DNA from: Trebouxia sp. TZW2008
Lineage: Eukaryota > Chlorophyta > Trebouxiophyceae > Trebouxiales > Trebouxiaceae
Direction: 5' to 3'
Assembly (NCBI GenBank): GCA_002118135.1
Contig: BDIU01000210.1
Span: 62,232 to 126,231, forward strand
DNA: 64,000 nucleotides
Shown: piece after piece, positions 24,946 to 39,900 of the stretch
How positions within the stretch are numbered: position 1 is the first letter of the stretch
How the letters are laid out: each line of letters begins with the position of its first letter
The notes under the pieces: generated by a model
What the model was told of the DNA's origin: nothing
The model's database searches: none
Seen by the model: only the letters and a program-made list of their open reading frames with translations
Position numbers and translations under genes: made by a program

Positions 24946-27900
24946 CTGCGTGAAAGGCAGACAGAATGAGGCCACTGATGAGCAGCAAAGCATATCAGCT
25001 TTTAGGCAACTTGCGAGGATACTTCAGTGTCCATACCAGATGTTGCAAAAGAAGTGTACGAGTCATGCTGAAATGGATGCTGCACTGATGAGGCTGTGAG
25101 ATCTAGCACCATCAAGCAAAAGGAATGCCTGAGCCCATGGGCTCTGGACTTGGCAATGAAGATTGGGTACAGCAGTATTTGTTTTTGGGACATGCATCAC
25201 AAGAGAGGTTTCATACCTGTTTGAAGTCATTGCCAATCTCAGACAGCACAGACCAGCGGACATGCTTGACATAGTCCAGCACCAGCTCTCGGCAGGTGGC
25301 CACTCCACCGCCATCTGTTGGCCAGGTACCGGAGTCCACTGCCACCACATGCAGAGAACCATCTGGGTCTTCAGCTGGGTCACCTGCAGTAATTGTCAGT
25401 AGTTGTTAGCTGAAAGTGTGGAATTGATCACATTTCTACTTGGTTGCCCTTACTGAATTGAGAACGTGAGTGGATGGAGTGTGCTGTTTGCGCTGGAGCT
25501 GTTGATGTAGGTGCCAAAATGTTCAGCACGCATGTGTGTAGTCACAAGCATTGCCAGAAGCACAAGATGCATGGTGCAGTCATCACCTGTCACACTTGTC
25601 TCTCCAGCTTGGGCCAGCAAAGGAGTCACCATGGTGTATGCATTTCCTGGCACTGTGTTGAAGGCCACCATGGAGTTGGCGTTGTGTGCCAGCTGACTGA
25701 AGGTGTCGCCACTCTCAAGCAGGTTGGTACCCATTGCCACCTATAGGACCACAATTGCATCAGTTCTGAGTATCAGCAGACCCATTTCACACATCATCAA
25801 GACAAACTCCGTGATCTCCAACAGAAAATTTGACAGCAATGCAAATTTCTGCCAATGACATGAACACAACTTACTAAAACACAATAAGTCAACACAAAGT
25901 GATGCACAGGCTTGATTGTGCTCACTGTGCAAGACAGCTGCACTCTGCAACAATGCCAACACAGGCTGTAATGAATCCTACCTCCAATGTGGACTTGCGA
26001 GCTGCAATAGCAGCGCTGCACTCAGGATAGGACAGCCAGCCTACTGCAGTCCAATACCAGAACAGCAGTGGCTCATTGCGCAGCAGAGCCTCATCCATGG
26101 TGGTAGCACTCAGGCCATCTAGCACAGGTGGCACATTGCTGGCAACTGCTGGCCTTGCGCCACCTGCAGAATATTCACTACTTGGTCAGCTTTTACTCAT
26201 ATTTTGAGTGTATGCATACATGCCGGCAACCTGTTTGCTACTGTACAGCATGCACAATGTTTGTGATGCGCACAGCAGGGTAGGGTGGACACATGATATC
26301 AGTCTGCTTGAACCCATGCTGAGACGCGGTGACAGTACTGTCCTGTCAAAGGACAAGTCAATGAGTTGCATGCCAGGCAGAGGCTGGCAAGGACACTTGC
26401 ATGTTTGAGCAGCAAGCATGATGTTGTGCAGCGCTTGTGTATCTGGCAAGTAACGACTTCAAAACGGCACAGATGTGATCTGTGTCAAGCTAGCTTTTCA
26501 TCAGATGGCAGGAGTGAGCATTGAGTGACAGTTTGGAAGGAAGCGGACAAACCTTGGTGGAAGAGCAGAGACTTGACAGCAGCAGCTCCCTCGCCAGCCT
26601 TGGGTGCACTCTTGGTGGTAGCGCCAGGGTAGAAGACATCGCTCACAGCAGGCATGCCCATCTTCCAGATCCACCACAGCAGCATACGGGACAAGCCAGT
26701 ATCCTGGGTCTCCATGGTGTGCAGTTGCACACTGTCCCTGGCAGCATGCGTCCTGCAGAAACACTCAGCTTGTGAGTACCCTTTTATCCTTTCAAAACAT
26801 TGTTTTACCTGCACTACACGGATAGCAATGCAGGGGAGAATGTCATGGAACAGTGGAAGTCATCCGTTGTCAAATTCGCTGAGGCAAGGTGAACTGACGT
26901 GAAGCTGATAAGACAACAGAGTTGCTGACATGAATTTGCTTACATCTTTAGAAGGTCTTGAGGAGATCTGTGCTATTGTTTGCCATGAACTGACAACAGA
27001 AATAATTCAGGGCATTGGGACGTACTCAAGGTGGGCAGGCAGTGCAGGGGCGTCCTGCCATGCAGATGGTGCCCATGGCACATCCAAAGTAGACACTGCA
27101 GCAGCCAACCAGGCAGGCAAGCTGCCCTTCTGCCAGCCATTTTTGGGATCCTCCTTGTACCAGCAGTCCACATCCTGGACAGATCACACAGTGTGGTCAG
27201 AAGGAGAAGAAGACAAGTATGCATGAGTTCAAATGTGTGAAGTCAGTCGCATATTGCACCCAGGATTAGTCTGAGATGAGCAATTTGGGCTGATAAGGTG
27301 CATCAGCAATTCTGCCAGAATCCTCAGTAAGTCACCTTATGCAACATGGTAATGTGCTGCACAACTGTTTGATTAGCGCAAGGAGACACACCTGGGCGGT
27401 GCTGGGCCAGAGGTGGTGAGCTTTGCGCACCAAGCCAGGTGGCTTGGTACGGATAAGCAGCCACTGCCAGGCAGGCTGGTGACCCGCCACTGTGATGTGC
27501 ATCTGAGCTGCAAAGGGCAGCAGCAGGGCCTTGGAGTCCTCTGGGTCAGGAGTGATAGGCTTGTAGGCCACCCTGCTTGCCTTGCCTGCTACCATTGTCA
27601 CCTGTTGAGAAACAAGACAACTTGCCTTAGGCAGCTGTCTAGGAGTCAGGGTTGCTTGCAGTTGAGCCTACTGCAGTGATGGCTTAATCTTGCTGACACA
27701 TCACTCATGCCGCAGCTGTGAATGAGACAATCACAGGTGTAAAAGAGCATTGTGCAAATGCTTGTCAGTGCTGCATTCTGGGGGCAGGATCAATTATCTG
27801 TGTGATGGTTACATGCGCAATGAAAGTCCAATGCTGTAGCAGCCGTGAAGGATGCAGTGACAAAAGCAATCTGCAAGATCTTCATGCAAGTACTCACTGG

Positions 27901-30900
27901 GTAGAAAAAGTGCAGATCTGCTTGCAAGGCAATTGGACTGCCAGACTCATCCACTGTCTCAATTTTGCATCCAGCTCCCCGCATGGCAGCCTCATCTGCT
28001 GACGGCTTAGCCTTGAGGTGGAAGCCCACAATGCACCTGGCCTCTGTCTCAGGTGTGCTTGCTGTAGGTGCATTGACAACTCTTGTGCTCAGTGCAGACA
28101 GTCGGCCGCCATGGCCATAGCTGGTGATCACATTTGGCTCCTGCATACATCACTTTGAGAAGTCAACATGCAAGGACTCTGTACTATGCTGACATGAGAA
28201 TAGCAGTAGCTTGATCAAAGCCTGAACATGTTGGAAATCAAATGCTGGTGCAAAACAACGTTGCTGCTAACTATATCATCGACAATTGAATCATGCAAGA
28301 AACAGGCCTGCACAGCAGTATATTGGCATGTTGTTAGATGCAGATAAACGTAACAAGAAGCATCTTACCGTCTTTCCTTGCAGCATGCGGCGACCCTCCT
28401 CCAGGCTGTTGACGCTGGTGTAGGTCAGCTTCTGAGTAGGCCAGGCGGCAGTGCTGCTTTCATACACCCAGACAGAGCTGGTCTTGTCTTCTGGGTTGTA
28501 TTGCCATACAGGCATCCACTGAGATACTGCCTGGACACCAGACTTCTGCAGCCAGCTACGCTTGGCCACTGTGCCAGCCTTGAGTGAGCGCGACTTCCTG
28601 ACCACAAAGGCTGTAGTGATGGCTGTAGCAGCTGCAGGAGGAGCTGCCAACATGCCCCTGCCAGACTGGCACCACCCTGTAGAATGGCACACAGCTTGTG
28701 AGATATGTTACAACTTGCCTATGCAACACCATGCCTAGTGTCCAAAACACCAAGATGATCATTATATCTCATGAAGAACAATGAGAAGTTCTATGTGCAG
28801 TGCCCTGATCATATGATTGCCACAGACATGCTTGCAGCAGCTTTATTGAGTACTGACAGGCAAGAGCATGACGTGATGAAGAGTGATGGTGCAAACAGGG
28901 CAAAAGCATCCGCGCAGAACATATTAGGTAGTCATACAAAGCAAAAACATGGTCTAGACAAAAGTGATGCATTGTTAAGTCCTATAAGCAAGAACATGAC
29001 ACAGATAAGAGCGATGGTGCAAAGAAGATTGCTGCATATCCTCAAGGCAGCAATGGTGTATGCTTACATAGTGAGTCATTCTCATTGAAGCCCTTGCCCA
29101 AGACAGCCTTTGCAAGCTCCAGGATTTTCTTGGGAGTGGCCAAGTCATCTCCAAAGGCATTGACTGGCGCCTGCATGTTCATCTGACTGGCGGTGCCTGC
29201 CACAAGGGACAGGTACGAGTGGTACATGCCCTGCCTGGTGATGGCAAAGACATGCTTGGCTTGACCCCTGGTGTCGTAGCTAGCCACAGCCTTGATGGTC
29301 TTCCTCTGTGCAACCACCAGCCAGCTCCAAACGCCGCCCACATCCCAGATGGCAAAGCAGCACAAAAAGATGTACATCATCTGCAACCATCACAGCACGA
29401 TATAGCCATGTTGCAATGTCCCAGATGGCAACGCAACACCCAAAAATGACATCATCTGCAAGCATCACAGAGCAGTATAGGCAGCCTGCAACATCCCAGA
29501 TGGCACAACAGCACACAGACATGGACACTGTCTGCAGGTGCCACAGGACAACATAGCCATGCTGCTAACAGCAATAGTCTCTCATTATATGCTGTCGACA
29601 ATTCAAGGCACGGCATGCTGATGTACGAGGCGGGGATACAACATGCCTGGGTCCAAAATGTGCGAGCTGAAAGATGACACCCATGGCAGATGGCTCACAC
29701 AAGAGCTGATGCATGCTGCAGATACAGACTGCTTTTTGCATGCAGAAGCAACTTCTTTCAGCAACACTCACCTGAGAAGAGAAGGCAACAGCCTGCAGGA
29801 ACACTAGCAAGGGCAGGACAAAGATGCGGCCTCCACGCTTGCGGGACTCCAGCAAGTGCATGGCCTCCTGCCAGTAGGAGGCATCACCCATGAGCGCCAA
29901 CCAAAGCAGCCGCCATGATCCTTGCATGGTGAAGTTGAATGCCTTGCGTGCTGTCAGGTGTGCTGACTTCTGTGCAGCCAAGAACTCTGCATCAATGCTG
30001 TCAGCCACTGCCAAGCCAGACTTGTGCTGTGCTGACAATCCTGCCTCAGTGCTTGGCAGTGACACAACCTCATTCGCACCCTCAACGGTGGCCACAGCTG
30101 TGGGCTGACCGCTGACCTTGCCGGCATTGGCTGCTGTCATGTCAAGAGCCAAGTGGCTCTTCTGTGCCTTAGGCGCTGACTTGCTAGGTGACTTTGGCGA
30201 CTTCACAGTCAGTGCCTTGGGACCACCCTCTGCCAACTGCTTCTTGACAGCCTGTTGAACCTCCAACAGCATCTCAACTGCCAGATAGGCTCTCAGGACT
30301 CTACGTGGCAAGCTGGCTGCATTGCCCCTGCCCAAGAAACTCAGGGCGCTGTTTTCGGCCCCAGCTCTGGGCATGCCAGGTGTTGCTGACGCTGTACCCG
30401 GAGTTGAAGGTGTTGAGCCTGGCGTTCCAGGAGCATTCACCTCAGGCAGGCTGTCAGGCGACAAGAAGTGAGCCTTGGCACGCACGGCCGCCAGCATGGT
30501 GGGGCTGTCAGATGAGCTGAAGGCCTCTGCAGGACCCTGCTTTGTGGCCAAAATGCCAGCCTCATTCACAACCTGCGACCACAGTATTGGCGTCAGCGTC
30601 TGTAAATTGTGAACTATAAATGCCATAGAATGCTAAATGTGTCACTGGCCTCTTGGTATGTATTTATGTATGTATGTATCACATGCCACAGGCGAATCAT
30701 TATTTTGCCAGGCATGATGAGGCTTAAACAATACTTTCTGCAGAGGTCAACAGTGGAACTTGCAATCATTGCCAATCTGTCAAACTTAGATAGCACTACT
30801 GTTGACTATTGGCAGCAAACAGACCGCTTACCTCTTCACCGCAGACCACAACCTCAGTGGCCACCTTGAGGGCATTGCGCTCAGCAGCTGTCAACTCATC

Positions 30901-33900
30901 CCCTTCAATCAGGCGCTGCAAGGCAGCATCCAGTCTGCCCCTGTTTTCAACGCTGTTAGACAGCTGCCCAGCTAGCTCAGGCAGGGCCGCCAGAAAGTGC
31001 ACCAGGGTTAGCCGAGCCTTCAAAGGCAACCACTGCCAGCAGTCCTCAACTGCTGTTGGGCTCATGTCAGCAAACAGGTCTGTGTCCTGCGAGCATGACA
31101 CACCACAAGTCAAGCTGTGAACTGGCATGTTAAGAGCCAAAAGGCAAACGAGAGGGGAAAATTGCTGTGATGAGCTCTATAGCAGACGCCCATGCTGAGC
31201 ATATACCCTGTGTGTTGCAAACATACAACATTGTGAGTGAGGTTTTGAAAGCACAGGTTGAAAAAATGGCATAGAGAAAGGGACAAAAACAACACAGTTG
31301 GTATGGGCGCTGCACAACATGCAGCAAGCCTGACTTAAGATCTTATTCTGGCACAGAAGGCTTTTTTGACACCTTGAATTCAATGCAAGTTGCTAATGGA
31401 GATATTAAGGAAGCCTTGCATGCTGTGGAAAATCATCAAATTGTCCAGCACAATCACATGAATAGAGCACTGGCAGCAAAATCCACAACTAATGTACATC
31501 AAGTGCCAACTTTGTGTTGAAACCTTGGTGAGGCACTTACCTTCCAGAGGGTGTCTCCGACTGCAGAGTGTTGGCCTAGCAGCTGCTGCCAGATAGCAGA
31601 CATCAGGGCCAATGGACCTCTGTCAATCTGCACACCACATGCTTTTGTTCAGGGTTACTTTCACTGTCAGCAAATCAGGCTGCATCATCAATGAGCACTG
31701 ACAAACAGAAGAAATACACATTTCATGCCAAGCAAGCAAACTCATGCCGGCAGTGTGCAAGGTTCACTATTCAGAAGTGCTTTGGCTCCTCAACAACCTT
31801 GTCATCTAAAGCAGAACTGAAGGAGGTTTGGAAGCTGGCACAGCTGTTACTTGCTTGTGATGCATGAACTAAGCGATACATCCTTGGGCTTGCTTACCAT
31901 GCTTCCGAGAACATTGATTGGCAAGACTGCCAACTCATCTAGCAGCCGCTGCTGTAGGCTGCCAGCAGACTCTGGGTTCTCCCACATGGCAGCATCTAGC
32001 CGTGACAAGGTCATACTGGAGGTCTGCAGCCAATCAAGAGCAGAAGTGAGAAGAAAGAGCAGGGCATCCTGAGCAAGTGCAATGCTGAGCATGCCTACTT
32101 GCTGTCTTGAGTAAATACTGTGCGTGTTTACCTGTCCAGTAGCCTTCAGCATAGTCATAGAGGTGACAAACAGCAGGGCTTCTGCTACTCTGCGTGAAGC
32201 TGCCTCACCACCACCAGCCTCAATTTCTGCCAACTCTGCATCAGATGCCACTACATGGACAGCCAACAGACCAGTGTCTGGGTTGGGCACGCCCAAGGAG
32301 TACATCTGCAGCACAAAGATAGTTTGGATACTCTGCTTGCAGTAGACTTTGTCCAGTATTCCAAGAGTCAATCAATTTATAACTTCGACAGGTTGTGTAA
32401 AAGCGTTCATAGGAATTCTGCATTGTTGCCACTGCAGCATCTCACCAAAAGGCAAGCACAACAAAATTCATTGTTGAAAAAGACATACATGTTTTGATTG
32501 AATCATGCACCACTGCTGTAAGATGGATACAGCAAGCCACCAAACACAAAGTCAAAGAAGCAGTTCACTGCTGCTGCACTGAATGCAGCATGGCAATGCA
32601 TGGCAATGTCTCACCTGTGGGGCACCTGCATCTGTATTGAGCGCCACAAATGGCACCACCCAGACCTGCACAAGTGCAGTCATGACGTGAGCATGAGCAG
32701 GCTTTGCAAACAAATCGCACAGCTAGATACATCATGTGTTTGTGTGAAGCAATGAACAAACACCAAGGCAGATGCAATATTAGGTTTGCAGCTGCCCATG
32801 AATCTGCATACAGGTTACTCAGGCAACAGAGTAACATCATCATAGGCATGTGACTTGCATGATGATCGTAGAACATCAACACAAAGAATTGCGTGACAAC
32901 AAAGGTAGGCTAAACTTGCCTCAGTTTTGCCCTTGGTCCAGAAGTCCAGAGCAGTGGCAGCAATGGAAAGCATGTCAGGGTATGCATCATCCAACAGACT
33001 CTTGTTGGCAGTCTTGATAGGCTTGGCAGCCTGTGGGGCAGTCACTATTGCCTTGTCCTCAACTTTGCCAGCTGCAGCATCAGCCTTTGCCTTGTCCTTC
33101 TCATTCTTGCTGGCCTCAGACTTTGCCACCAAATCTATCTGAGATGGCGATTGCTCAGCACCACTCCATGCCTGTGAACAAAACAGCAGTTTGTACAATA
33201 GGCCTTGCTGTGGCGAGCATTGAACACTATACGGCCAGCAATGCTGCGTCTGGAAGCTTGCAAAGTCATTTGGCAACTACACACGTCAAGCGCGAAGCAT
33301 ACCTAGGCAGCACAAATGTTACATGCATGTGATTATAAGGCGGAACTTCTGAAGGAGCCATTGGCATGTCAGCAGGACTATGTCTCACCTGCAGGAGCTT
33401 GATGACTTCCTGGCCAGCCTTGTGATGTGGCTTCAGCTTGTGGCGCAGCTTAGACTTTGTGGCTTGCAGGCGGTGCAGGGCACTGCGAAGGTCTGTCTGC
33501 CTGAAGGTGCTGTTTGAGAAGGCTGGCTGGCCAATGAGGCTGGCAAGTGGCAGACGGTAGATCTCTGCCTCAGGCCTGCACATACCTCTTCAGCTTGAGC
33601 AAGAGCAAGATATGTGCCAAAGAAGAGAGCAAGCATAACAAGCAACACTGAATGGTTTTCCATGACAGTGTGCATCACTGTGCAGTATGTTTTGGGAAAC
33701 AAGTGACCAACAAAACCCACTCAGCGCTGCGATGCAGCAAGTTTGGCAAGGGCAACATAAAAAAAGTCCAGTATGCACCGCGATGCAACAACAAAATGAT
33801 GATCAGCGTTTTCAAGTCAAGTAGCAATTGGTCAAGAGCAAAATGAGAATCTTTGCCACAACTTACTGCTTTTGCTTGCGAGCCTGCTTCAGCTGCCTCA

Positions 33901-36900
33901 TCCACTTGCGAATCAAGTGCAGAGCCAGATAGACACCACCAGCAATGATGACAGCTGTTGGTGGAGCAGCATCAAAGCTCTGGTAGTGAGCAAGAGGCAC
34001 ACATGCAGCCACAGCTGTGGCCAAGGCTAGGAACATGTGAAGAGCGTCAACTCTGGACGAAGGCTCAGTGTCACCCATGATGTCATCAAAGCGCACCAGC
34101 ACCATCATGGTGTACCCAGCAAGCTTGAGGTAAAACCAGTACAGCTGAGACTTGTTGTCAGAGAAGACCTGCATAATGATATGCACAGCAGTCAGAGCAA
34201 ACCAATGCTGTGGAGGCCTCACATGCTGAACAGGGCAAGCGGCTTCACATTGAGCCTTTGATTGTTTTATGAAGGTGACTGATTTGATTGCCTGGTGATG
34301 CAGGTGACTGAAAATTTGAGGCAGATGCCTGCATGACAAGAGTGCTGAAGCAACTCAACAAGCAAGTGAACAGCCATGCATAAGCAGTACAAACATCAGA
34401 AGAAACACTAAGGACCGGTATCAATGCATCATTTTTGCTCAGCAGCGACAGTCAAGCGCACCTGGCCAAGGCTGTAGGTGGGGTCGATCCAGTTTGGCAC
34501 AGCCATGAGCAGCAGCAAGAATGCTGTGCAGATGATGGCAATCAGGATGCACCACCAAATCAGCTGCCGCAGCGTCCGCATGTACATGGCATGCTTTTCA
34601 GCATTGCCCATGCCCTGCAGGTGAGAGAACAGCCAGTGTCGTAACTTCTGCTGATAGCAATAACATGGATGTACACTTCTGCAATAATTCAGCACGACTG
34701 CAGCAAAAGATGAAGGAGCATGTCAGCAGATGTGAGTGTGAGCAGGAGCTCAGAGCAGGACTGCAGCCTTTTGTAGCAAGCATGATGCTGAGGCTCCAAA
34801 TTTTGATTTTTCTAGCATTTCGTGCAAGAGGCTGGTTCATAAGGAGCAAGTGCTTACCCATGCAGCATTCCTGGCAACCCAGCACCACTCACAGAAGGCG
34901 CCAGCAGTGATGACATAGGCCAAAGACATGACCAGCACATTGGAGTAAATGTCCTTCAGCAAACCTTGACCGCCCCACTCACTGCACATAGCAACACAAG
35001 TTTCTGTAGAGCAAGTTTCAAATAGAAGCAAATTGCGTAGCCTGTGCATGACAATACAAGTTGGCACAGAAAAAAGCCAAGATGGAGCAGGTTGAATAGC
35101 TTGCGCACGGCAACTCAAATCTGTGCACAGGAGAGTGCCAGAAGCAAATGTATTGCCTGCCACATCAGGTCCAGATCTCGTAGCAAGTGTGAGCATGAGC
35201 TTGCCAGGCTAGTCAGGGCAGCTAATACCAGACTGGCGTCAAGCAGCACAACAGGACTGAGAGGGTGGACTTACCCAAACCAGTAGGGGATGGTGATCAT
35301 CATGTGCATGAGGGCTCCTTGAGGCACGACCCAGCAGTACTTATCAAAGATGATGGACAGTCTCTGCCGACGCAGCACCTTGGTCTTGGTGAGCAAAGTC
35401 TGGGCAGACTTGCGAGCAATCAAAGCGAGCTCTTCTGGATCCACAGTGTCAGGAGTTTCTTGGACACCATTCATGGCATTGTGGAAGCTCAGCAGGACCT
35501 GCAGGGCTGGCTGGCTGCAGGCAGCAAACAGAACAAGCATGTCAATGGTCAAGTGTGTCACGCATATTATCCAGATCCTTGCTGACATGCGCTCAGAGCT
35601 GCAACAAATACTGTTGCGTCCCAGAGACACTACATCGCAGAGTCAGAGCTCAGCATACCAAATTGAAAGCTTGCATGGCAGCTGAAGGCAACAGCTTTCA
35701 CAGAAAAGCTTGCATGGGATGACCTCCAGCATCAGTCCCAGATGATGAAAACATCCTGCTTGTCAAGTGACGCATCAGGAGTGTCACTTGTAGGGAAAAG
35801 AAACAGCTGCAGACTCACAGAGTGTGGGCACCAACCTGATGACTCTGGCATCTGTGACATTGCTTGATTGAAGCGCCTCTGCCCAGATCTGCGAGTGAGC
35901 TCTGATCTGGACACACATCATCAGACCAGCAACACCAGCAAACACAAACAGCCCAATCACGTTGACTGCAACATCCTCGCCCCAGTTCTTGGTGATAAAG
36001 CGAGATGCCAAGTTCCAGATGAGCTGCCCACAGTAGACCAAAATCACGTTCAGAGCAGATCTTGAACCCCAGAGGTTGCCATCAGTAGTCAGGGACCCCA
36101 CAATCATGAGCTGCAGCAGTAAGTCCAGCTTAGAACGTTGCATGCTGTATTCAAGCGTGCAAGAAAAAGCAAAGGACACAAGAGACATCTCAAATGGACC
36201 AAGCAGCAACAGACAAGGCAGTGGTTTGCACATTGACACAAGACGCGCTGCCAGCTACTGTGAAGCCAACTGGAAGAAGGTAACAATATGCAGTTGGCAA
36301 TGTGAGTATGAGGCTGTAGATTGCTTGCCACAGACTGAATGGTGCTCACCATGGTCAGCTCCAGGCTCAGGAAAACAAAGCAGGCAGCTGAAAAAGCTCC
36401 TTCTTGCCAGCCTGAGCGCAAGCCAGCGTAGACACCCACTGGCAAAGCGCACACCAAGAACACAATGAAGGCTGAGGGAATAGACTGAGCAATGGCGAGC
36501 AGCTGAGCTTGCCCTGCACATTCAAGCCAGGATCAGATGTTTGTGTTGCAAAACATGCAATTGTTTGCAAACACATGCAACTGCGTGCAAATCGATTCAC
36601 ATTGTACAATCTGCAGTAAATCAAGATGGAGGTCCCCTTGCTGCCATGTCACCAGCAACAGCTCATGCGTCACAGACATAACGCAAGCAATGTATGTACA
36701 GCTTGTTGATACACAGCACCACATATAAGTACAACATGACAATGTTGGACGTCACTCCAAAAATACCTGAGAAACGCCAGCGGTGATTGTTGATGAAGTG
36801 CAGTAGCAGGTTAAAGTAGCCGCCCACCACAAGGAAACTGCAGAAGAATGACCAGAACAGCCACCTGCATGTGCCACAACCCATCAAGTAAGCATTTCAC

Positions 36901-39900
36901 ATGCCTGCATGTTGACGCGAGCAGCTGATGCAGACACTTTGGCAGCAGTAGGCCTAGGCTGCTGTGCAGCTGCTTGTGCAGCCTCAAGTCTACTGTGCTG
37001 CCAACAAGGGGTACGCAATAAGCTGATGCATGAAGATTGGATGTGGCTGAGGCTTTGACTAAAGAAGTACACGTGCTGAACACTGAAAAGGGCCTGCATT
37101 TCTGGTCTGTGGCACAAAGCAAGCTGTTGCAGGCAAACGGCACAACAGATCAGACAAAGTCAGCAACAGTAGAACTCACCTTCTCAGGTTGTCACTCAGG
37201 TTGCCATTGTCGTACAAGGAGAAGCCGACAAGGTCCAGGGGCACAAAGTACATGATGAAGGGAATCAACCAGAAAATCCCATTTCCAACAGCTGTTGAGA
37301 ACCCTGTCATGCTCTCTGTGACACCCTTGTCTCGCTTCTCACCCTGTTCTGGGGCTTCCTGCTTCTCAATGTCATCTTGCTCCAAGTCATAGATACCCTT
37401 GCCAGGTGGCAACGCATCCACTAAACTTTCACCATCACCTGCATTGTCACTCAGCGTCAGCATAGCAGCCGTGCAAGGCAAAGCAATGCAAATGATGGAT
37501 AAGCTGACGCTTTAAGCTTGTCCATCAAGCTGAGTTATAGACAAAAGAACAAAGTCCAATATACAAGTCCTTGTCTTACAGCAGACACAGATGCTATATG
37601 ATGAAGCTATCACGACTCTGGTTGTGCTGCAGCAAGCAACATGTTTTGTAGCCTTGAGGACAGGTTGATCTGCCTCCACGCGCAGCAGACTTGCAATGTC
37701 AAGAGGCTAGAAGAGGCAGGATTGGTCTGAAAGCATTTGTCAAATTCTTCTGGCAATTCAGTAAGAAATGAAGATCAGGAACTTACATCGCATGTCCTGG
37801 TAGCGGTTCCACATGATCCGTCCAATCCTGAACTTGCTCATGCCATACCAGTTCTTGACTTCATTGCCAATACCCTGCACAATCACCACTCAATCAGGTC
37901 TTGACCTTGTGGTTGTCAACCATACCAGAAAACAGAGACTGCATCTGTGTCATGAAGAGGACGAATATAGTATGCTTGGTTTTGCAAGCTGTCTGCACAA
38001 GAAAGTTCCATACGCTGCCGCATGCAGGCGACAACTGACAAGACTGCTGCCTACCATGTGCTCCAGATAGACAACATACATGTTGCTGTCAGATAGGAAC
38101 TCCTTTGGCCCATGCTCACTCAGGCCCACAGCAGCGTGCAGCAGTGAGTGGAGCGTCAGCTCAAGACTGCAGCGTTGCACCTGCAAGTCAAAATCAGGTG
38201 TCACAGCGGGCAGCACCAACACCACGCGACTGTGCTGTTTGGGCGATTACACATGCCTTGCCAGCAACGCTATAGCAAGTCGTGCTGAGCTTGCATGACC
38301 AGGTCACATGGGCCAAAGTCAGCTTGTTGAATCAGAAACGGAGATTGACAGCTGAACAGTCATGCAATGCAAGACTGCATATGCAACATTGGGACAACTT
38401 TGTTAATGAGTCATGATAAGCAGGGCTCTTGAGACGCTAACCTGTCGCAGCACTGTCAGTGTACCACATGTGCAGCACTTGTTTCGCTGCATCCAGGCAC
38501 ACACAAGGTCCACCAACTCCAGGACACTTAGCACCTGCATTGTACACAATCATGTTGGGCTAGAAACTGCTGTGAACACATTTGAGGCTGCAAATAGCTG
38601 CAAAGATTCTGACACGAAAAGGTCCATGACATACACTTCAGCACTCAAGACACTTGGGGGTTTGCTTCAGCTTCTATGCAATGTCTGCAGGATACCTCTT
38701 GAACAATCACAGTGGCTCACCTGAACCTCAGGCTGTGCAGGGCTGTCTGCATCACGTCTGAGGGTGGAAGTGCCAACAGTGCCAGCCACATCTGTAGCAT
38801 CAGCAAGCCTCCTGGCGAGGCTATTTTTGTGAATGGCACTAGACAAAACCTTCCTCCATGAATCATGTGTGTTGCTCATCCAGACTGCATCAACACTGTA
38901 GTCAAAGCAGCGGTGCTGCAGACCATCAGCCAAGATCCTGGCCAGTGCTTGCTGCACAGGCTGGTCAGCTGATTCAGTGTTCTGATGGTGTCCAAATGGT
39001 ACTATATCCAATGGTCCTGCAGTTGCCTCTCCCTTCTCATGTTGCGTCATGATGGAAGAGTTCTGCCTGCTTGGTGAGGTGGACCCCTGCCTGCTGACCA
39101 TGGCGAGGGACTGGCTGTTGGCAGCACTGGTTGCAAGCCTGCCCAAAGCCTGAAAACATGGAAATCCGTGAGTATCCTGACAACAGCAGTTCAGAGTCAG
39201 GCAACCATCAGCAAGGACGGCGTTGTGTGAAGCGACTGGAATAGAGCTGTGATTGGAAGATGTGCTTTTCGCGCATATGCTGTGCCGCAGTGATCAACTC
39301 GATCGAAACCGAGCTAAAGTGCGAACTTGGCGCTACTGTCAAACGGTATTTCACAAGACAGCCTGGCATTGGCATCAGACAAGACTCAGGTTTTCGCGAG
39401 ACCCATTGTATATTACCTGCAGTAAGTCCACCGGCTTGACATCCTCAATCTCTTGCAGCACCCGGCGAGGTAAAGAGGCTGGGCCCTCTGACGTGCTGCC
39501 CACCAGCAGCTCGCCGACCACGCATGTCTCAACGGCGCAGCGATGCATATTGAGCCACGAATGCACCAGCACTTCAGCGACGTGCGCACAGCGCTCGTCA
39601 ACATAGAAGATGTAGTCGGTGGGCTCATAGCGCCGAGGTGTGTAGACGCCCAAGTCAGCGACAGCCAGGTCCTGTGACCACAAAATATGCTCAGAACGTA
39701 ATCCTGGCGGGCATTGCTGTGGTTCTGCGCCAAGCAGCGCACACAAAACGTTTGCACTGGATGCTGCACAACTGGAGTGACTGATGAACAAAGGTTGAGT
39801 TTCAGTTTATTATAGCCTTGCCACTCAATGCTGATGAGGGGCTGCTGTTTAAGGCACAATTAGCTGCATTGCCTGCTTGAGGTGCAACAGTGCATACCTT

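Noticed and set aside
29280..29528. Minus-strand frame with repeated Cys/Trp-rich units
   Set aside because: It is produced by the 76-bp acceptor triplication and is not a separate gene.
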